From Physocladia obscura (Eukaryota > Chytridiomycota > Chytridiomycetes > Chytridiales > Chytriomycetaceae): a DNA stretch of 13,365 nt. Positions 9,090 through 13,365 of this stretch are shown here, in pieces. The translations under genes were made by a program, and so were the position numbers. The DNA is taken from the NCBI GenBank assembly GCA_027596945.1, contig JADGJH010000658.1:1-13365 (forward strand), read 5' to 3'. Each line of letters begins with the position of its first letter. Positions within the stretch are counted from its first letter, which is position 1. The notes under the pieces were generated by a model, which worked only from the letters and a program-made list of their open reading frames with translations, did not search any database and had not been told where the DNA came from.

Positions 9090-10745
9090 ATGTTAGCAAT
9101 CTCGGCTTCCGAAAAACTTATTAAACAAAAGAGCATGCTGCTTGTCCCTCACAAAATTCTTCAGCCGCACACGACGAGCGCCACAACAGGTTCAGCATTG
9201 GCGATTTTGCACAATCGCCGCTTGGCAGCAGTTTCTTCTGGTCACGCAAGTGCCACTTACCTTGTTGGTGCCACCGGAGTTTCACCATCAAGAAACTCAC
9301 TTTCCTCTCTTCAGTTGTTTTCCTCGCTACCTCTGCCGCAATCCTCCAACAGCACTAAACCCGCATGGTCGACACAGATGGTCAGAAGTTTTGCTGTTTT
9401 TTTCAGTTGTGTTGTTGATACTTTTTGGTCACGCAGAAAATGACTGTGCCTCTTTATCGAACCGTTTTGCATTCAACACAAAGCTCGCTGAAATATTCAC
9501 GCTCTCTCCTGTCTTTTATTCCAACATCTGTCCCTGATAACATCTCAGTAACCGAAATATCTTTTCCCCGGCGATGCGAAATTATGCTTGAGGGAATGAC
9601 TGAATCACAAGCAACTGGAAATGTTAATGCTGAATGGGTTGTTCATGGTTCTTCCGTCGATGCAGAGTGGCGACGAAAACGCGGATTGAAAACTTCAAAA
9701 CAACCTCATGCATCATCAGGTCAATCTGCCTCATCACCAGACGAAAAAATCATTCTGTATTTTCACGGTGGGGCATTCTTCATGGGTTCTCCTGCAACAA
9801 CAAGAAATTTGACTTCTTTATTCTCGGAGCACACTGGCTCACGAGTTTTATCCGTTGCGTATCGCCTGGCACCCGAGAATCCATTTCCGCTCCCATTACA
9901 TGATGCCATATCTGCATATATTGGTCTTATAGACCCTCCTAGTGGCAGTGGTATGCAAAAGTTCAAGCCAAGTCAAATTGTAGTGGCAGGTGACTCCGCC
10001 GGAGCAAGCTTGGCGATTGCTCTGGCGCTTTGGATCCGTGATAATGGTTCTGAGAATGGTTGGAAAATGCCTGCTGGTATCGTTGCTCTTGCTCCGTGGG
10101 TAATAACAAGCAATATCTTACCGTCAGTAAAGTCTCATTTTTTATTTTTCTTAGTTGGATTTGACACACTCGCAACCAAGTTTTCATTTGAACTCACTTG
10201 ATTACTTACCTGTCACTGTCTCCGATCCAGCACACATTACATCCAATCGGTCACACTACTACACATCGGATGATTCTATGAATTCTAATCCACTTGTCTC
10301 TCCCCTCTTTGCGAAAGACAATGCTCACGACCCGGCATCGCAACTACCCCAAACTTTAATCCAGCTGGGCTCCCGCGAACGTCTTCGCGATGAAGGAATT
10401 ATGTTTGCAGCAGATTCGTTCAAAAACTCACCCATCCGCATCGAAATTTACTCTGACATGGTTCACATTTTTCAGCCATTTGCAGCAAAAGGCGAAGAGA
10501 TGGCCATCAATGCATTCAAAAGCATTGGAAATTTCGTGAAGTATAATTCTGATAGGTCAGAACTGTCAGAAGCTACATATGAGAAGGTCAATGATATCAA
10601 AAAAGGATTTTATTATGTTTCTGGAAGTGGGGTTCAAGAAATTGGTGTGGAAAATGCCGTGAATATTGTTGCTGCAGCCCGACACGAATTGAAGCTTCAA
10701 AAGTTTGTTGAGGTTGGGAATACAAATGTACAAGTATCACTTTAA
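9090..10745 (+). CDS. HSL-family alpha/beta hydrolase (esterase / steryl-acetyl-hydrolase-like)
   Basis: A carboxylic-ester hydrolase of the hormone-sensitive-lipase family, which cleaves esters of small acids, lipids or sterols. Three exons are modelled, 9090-9380, 9437-10099 and 10155-10745 (514 residues). Intron 10100-10154 is firm: splicing restores APW|LDLTHSQPSF, a family-typical stretch. Intron 9381-9436 (GTCAGA...CGCAG) is supported by phase and by the resulting KPAWSTQM|KMTVPLYR, which resembles the region before the core in fungal relatives. Catalytic features: oxyanion-hole HGGAFFMG (207-214), nucleophile in GDSAG (Ser284), and a His in DMVHIFQPF (His422). In GSRERLRDEG (390-399) the usual acidic residue position appears to be Glu393, with Asp397 nearby. 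Residues after about 445 form a charged C-terminal extension of roughly 70 residues. The first exon is low in recognisable features, so the N-terminus may be wrong. It starts only 117 bp after the secreted-protein gene. The substrate is not predictable. Confidence 0.88.
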
Positions 10746-10766
10746 TCTTTAATCACTTTAATTCAA

Positions 10767-10772
10767 AATAAA
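10767..10772 (+). terminator. Likely polyadenylation signal of the hydrolase gene
   Basis: An AATAAA hexamer lies 21 bp after the hydrolase stop codon. That distance fits a 3'-end processing signal, but the cleavage site is not visible. Confidence 0.4.
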
Positions 10773-10861
10773 TATGCCTGAGATAAAGATGTGGGAAATC
10801 ACGTCGTGGGCCATAGGAATGAACCCCAATCAAGAAAAACAATCAGCTTATTTTGCATAAC

Positions 10862-11051
10862 TCAGCAAACGGTTCTCACAAGATTAGAAGGCCAAAGAAG
10901 ATGACGCAACATTTCAAACTTACTATTCGTCACACTTCGGTCCGCCAAAAACCATTGCGTTTTAGAACCAGCCACCAGATACCCGCTCTTCTTTTCTCCC
11001 TCGGTGAAGAGATAGTAGGAGGTAACGCCTACGAAGACGAGCGGCAGCTGA
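10862..11051 (-). CDS. Possible last exon of a small minus-strand gene (hypothetical)
   Basis: The 350 bp after the hydrolase are rich in CG dinucleotides, like the genes and unlike the repeats. On the minus strand a frame opens after a pyrimidine-rich tract and a candidate acceptor (GCGTTCCAG, ending at 11052). It reads PLVFVGVTSYYLFTEGEKKS, a possible membrane helix with a charged flank, then continues through KTQWFLADRS to a stop at 10862-10864. The gene would end facing the hydrolase, giving a convergent pair. An upstream exon between 11052 and 11280 would be needed, and I could not settle its start or donor. A competing plus-strand frame (from about 10901 to 11137, Gly/Lys-rich end) overlaps it and cannot be excluded. 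The protein is not recognised. Confidence 0.3.
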
Positions 11052-11137
11052 CTGGAACGCCGGTAGGCAGAGGATCAGGTGACGGAAAGGGAAAGTCAAA
11101 GGATAAGGGAAGTGAGGGACAGGGTAATTACAACTAA

Positions 11138-11319
11138 TTGAATAAGTATAATGTCAAAAGTGCGCGTGGAGGCAGTCTTGAGAACAAGTGTCTGTTTTCA
11201 GTTGTGTTTCATTTCACGAAAACTGAGTGATTTTTGAAAACATTCCCGAAATAACCTGCAACTATGATTCATTTTTTGAATAAAACTGAAGGTATATCCA
11301 GTTGCCACCATCAGTTATT
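11138..11319. other. Short non-coding interval before right-hand transposon
   Basis: No plus-strand frame of note is present. If the small minus-strand gene is real, its promoter and first exon should lie here; short minus-strand frames beginning with ATG near 11272 and 11245 exist but could not be joined confidently. The interval contains the first of two similar short direct repeats (11277). Confidence 0.3.
11277..11294 (+). repeat. Direct repeat flanking the right-hand transposon, left copy
   Basis: The copy TGAATAAAACTGAAGGTA lies 26 bp before the first ATG of the transposase remnant. A similar copy occurs at 12677, and another at 1511 next to the left transposase fragment. It could be an element end, a degenerate target-site duplication or a coincidence in AT-rich DNA. 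Confidence 0.3.
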
Positions 11320-12480
11320 ATGCGATCTGGAATGGCTCCAAAGTTTACACCTATCAAACAACGCGCAGCTTGATCAGAGAGAACTGTGTTGTTTTGGCTC
11401 AGATCACTGATTTGGTCAACAGTAACCATTCAGTCAATAAAGCAGCTGGAGCTGCTAGTAAAACTGTCAATATCTCACAAGAAACTACCAGATCTATCTA
11501 TAGGTGCATGGAAAATTATCCAAGTCATCAAAATTTCACAGATGAAGAGGAAGCTGTTTTTGATGCATTCACACAAGTTCCAGCACTGTGCCATCGCCCA
11601 CTCACACATATAAACTTCATGAATTTGGTTTCAAGATGTAATGAGACAGTTTATGGGAGGTTGGATGGTCAGCTGAGTCATGATATACTAAGTTTATTCA
11701 ACACCACACCAATCAACATGATGTGCCAATCTCAGAGTTGGCAGAACATTGGGTGCTCTCACATTATGCTTTGAGTTAGGTATCTCTGGCTTCTCCTCCC
11801 TCCAAACACAGCACTTCCTGAATATTGTGGACTTGTTAATTTTTGTATATGAAGAACATGTTGGAGCTACACAGAGCTACTGTACAAGCTAAAAATGGAA
11901 AAAGGAGAATTGTTAATTTAGAAATTTTCTCCAAAAATATTGTCAACTGTGATACTCAGATAAACACACCCTTTGGAGAACCTAACAGAACAAGATCTGT
12001 CAGTTGTGTCAGGAAAAATGAAGTTTCACAGCAAACACATTGGGAAAAGTGGAGGAAGAACTTAACCCACTTGCTCTTAAAGCCCACCAGTACATTCTAC
12101 CACAAATTATAAGGTTATTGTTCAAGTGCACCTGAATTTTCTGTTTGACAAAGAAATCATCACAAATGCAATGCTCAATGTCAATGAATAATCAAGTGAA
12201 ATTGGCTGAACTGATACCACCAAAAATCATTAACCTGCCAAAATCTCCAAGCTTGATATCTCCTGTTTATGAAAGTAGCCATAAAACCAAAATCATGTGT
12301 TCAGAACAACAAGGTATGTAGCTTCCCTGAATTGTAACCCCAACAGCAAGCAGCAGTCAATGCACAGATTGCAAATTGTAGGACTGCAAATGAATATAAG
12401 GAAGCCAAAAAACAAGCATGGATCAACAAGGAGAATGTACAAGTCAAAAAGGTTGTGATTCATTGCATTGTTATCATCAA
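11320..12480 (+). pseudogene. Decayed DNA-transposon transposase (pogo/DDE-like suspected)
   Basis: The reading begins at ATG 11320 with MRSGMAPKFTPIKQRAA, then hits a stop and changes frame. From 11370 to 11774 it reads on through QITDLVNSNHSVNKAAGAAS, a helix-turn-helix-like region (TVNISQETTRSIYRCMEN) and FTDEEEAVFDAF. Further broken frames follow (11843-12112). The end, around 12347-12480, is Ala/Lys-rich (AAVNAQIANCRTANEYKEAK, then KQAWINKENVQVKKVV), like the basic tails of pogo/Tc1-type transposases. Stops and frameshifts are frequent and the DDE core is mostly unrecognisable, so it cannot be functional. CG dinucleotides are almost absent: I count one between 11370 and 12673. That a DNA transposon was the source is fairly secure from the N-terminal domain style; the family name is a guess. 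Confidence 0.55.
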
Positions 12481-12676
12481 AAATCTTCCCTGTTCAAAAA
12501 CTTAGAGGTGTAGCACAACATGGTTTGTTTATCTGAAGTTTTCAATGTTTTGACTCTGTCCTGGATGCAAAGTTCACTGCAAAAGTCAAAAGGATAATCA
12601 TATAATTGTTTGCTGGTGATTAATGTTTATGTAGAATTGTTAAAATAATTTTTTCACTTCTTGTATTATCATTCGT

Positions 12677-12694
12677 TGAATAAAAACCAAGGTG
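12677..12694 (+). repeat. Direct repeat flanking the right-hand transposon, right copy
   Basis: The copy TGAATAAAAACCAAGGTG resembles the copies at 11277 and especially at 1511 (TGAATAAAATCAAGGTG). It lies where CG dinucleotides reappear, so it may mark the right limit of the element. Confidence 0.3.
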
Positions 12695-12853
12695 CTTTAT
12701 GATTTTGGATACTGTGTTGTTGTTTATCAGTGGTATGTGCTAGACAACATCTTTTATCATGTAAGAAATTTTTTGGTCGTTTTGGCAAGGTCACTGGTTT
12801 GTGAAAGAACAAACGGTCATTATTGCATTGACAACCTTTCTCTTCTTTATTGC

Positions 12854-12871
12854 AAAAAAAAAAAAAAAAAA
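12854..12871 (+). repeat. Poly-A tract (18 A)
   Basis: An uninterrupted run of 18 A on the plus strand, just beyond the stop codon of the minus-strand kinase gene (13 bases further). It reads as poly-T in the kinase transcript, so it is not a templated poly-A tail of that gene. Its exact length may be affected by sequencing error. Confidence 0.6.
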
Positions 12872-12884
12872 GAATTTCCGAACA

Positions 12885-13310
12885 CTAGTTTCTAACAACC
12901 TCCTTATTTTCTTCTTTTCGCCCAGCTTCATTTTGTCTCTCGAGGTTATATTTACGAATCCAAGGATGGTCCAAAACCTGGTCAAGCGGAATCCGATTTT
13001 CCGGCTCATATTGAAGAAGCTTTTTTTTTAATAAGTAAAAAATCAACTATTTCGTGGGTATTCAGAAAAAACAACCTTGCGGATCAAATCGCCTGCCTCC
13101 TTTGATAAGTATGTTGGAATTTGCAAATCAACTTTTGCGATTCTTCGATAAGTAGCTTTGTACGATGTACGATCTTCGAACGGCGGAACTCCAACCAAGA
13201 ATTCATAACATAGAACTCCAAGTGACCACAAATCAACAGCATCAGTATGCTCCTTGCCTTCAACCATCTCAGGTGGAAGATAATCCAACGTACCACATAA
13301 AGTTTGCCGT
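12885..13310 (-). CDS. ARK1: Aurora kinase, C-terminal part (gene continues past right edge)
   Basis: A Ser/Thr protein kinase of the Aurora/Ipl1 family, which acts in chromosome segregation and cytokinesis in the chromosomal passenger complex. Two exons are visible, 13310-13076 and 13019-12885, with intron 13020-13075 (GTTGTT...AAAG). The reading starts in the activation loop with [18 protein letters not shown], where the Thr of RQTLCG matches the autophosphorylated Thr of Aurora kinases and PPE is the APE motif. It continues with [18 protein letters not shown] (subdomain IX) and [16 protein letters not shown], then after the splice [20 protein letters not shown] (subdomain XI), and ends in a short charged tail at TAG 12885-12887. 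Upstream, an acceptor (TTTATTTCCAG, ending at 13311) with a CTAAT branch-like site shows that the preceding intron runs off the window. The N-lobe and most of the catalytic loop are therefore missing only because of the window edge. The family is sure; the gene symbol varies between fungi (IPL1, ARK1). Confidence 0.93.
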
Positions 13311-13365
13311 CTGGAAATAAATTCTTATTCATTAGAATCTGTTTGGATTTGTGTGTTTTTTTTTT

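Larger units (their letters stand above)
12481..12884. other. Transposon tail and 3'-flanking sequence of the kinase gene
   Basis: No coding frame is visible. Up to about 12673 the sequence is CG-poor and continuous with the decayed transposase. From 12675 CG dinucleotides return. The remaining part is presumably the 3' untranslated and downstream region of the minus-strand Aurora kinase gene. Confidence 0.45.

Noticed and set aside
9142..9537. Alternative frame over the hydrolase first exon encoding a hydrophobic stretch that could be an N-terminal membrane anchor.
   Set aside because: Its hydrophobic part lies in the 9381-9436 intron of the favoured model, and the alternative frame cannot be joined as neatly to the conserved core. 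Kept only as uncertainty about the N-terminus.
12692..13031. Plus-strand frames over the kinase 3' end, including a lysine-rich piece.
   Set aside because: They are produced by the poly-A tract and by antisense reading of the Aurora kinase exon, whose minus-strand frame is unambiguous.
1..13365. tRNA, rRNA or other structured RNA genes.
   Set aside because: No tRNA-like A/B boxes or recognisable rRNA or snRNA motifs were seen on reading either strand; a covariance-model scan was not possible.

Overview
This is nuclear DNA from a eukaryote, most likely a fungus and plausibly an early-diverging (chytrid-like) one. The genes have short introns (about 48-76 bp, one of about 281 bp) with GT...AG ends. 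One gene encodes an Mbp1/Res-type cell-cycle transcription factor (KilA-N/APSES domain, ankyrin repeats, coiled-coil tail), an architecture typical of fungi. The species cannot be fixed from the sequence alone.

Layout: (1) Bases 1-3063 are a transposon graveyard. CG dinucleotides are almost absent (I count four). It holds a decayed Glu/Lys/Gln-rich minus-strand reading region (about 53-1293), a truncated PIF/Harbinger-type DDE transposase fragment (+, 1520-1849) and a broken Myb/SANT-like domain gene (-, 2006-2269). (2) Bases 3064-11320 are a CG-rich, compact gene island. It contains an MBP1-like transcription factor (-, 3205-6291, four exons), a 149-bp divergent promoter, a membrane-anchored GST-fold protein (+, 6441-7872, four exons), a secreted cysteine-rich protein with a GPI-like tail (+, 8083-8972), and a hormone-sensitive-lipase-family alpha/beta hydrolase (+, 9090-10745, three exons). 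A possible small minus-strand exon lies at 10862-11051. (3) Bases 11320-12676 are a second CG-depleted block carrying a decayed DNA-transposon transposase, bracketed by similar short direct repeats. (4) Bases 12885-13310 are the C-terminal exons of an Aurora kinase (-), which runs off the right edge.

The genes do not form an obvious pathway. The MBP1-like factor (G1/S transcription) and the Aurora kinase (mitosis) are both cell-cycle regulators, but they are separated by unrelated genes and a transposon. The clearest window-scale signal is the sharp CG-poor/CG-rich boundary, which coincides with the transposon/gene boundary and suggests methylation-driven decay of repeats. I did not find a convincing new multi-gene system. 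The least familiar protein is the secreted cysteine-rich one, whose splice choice would decide whether it is membrane-anchored or released.
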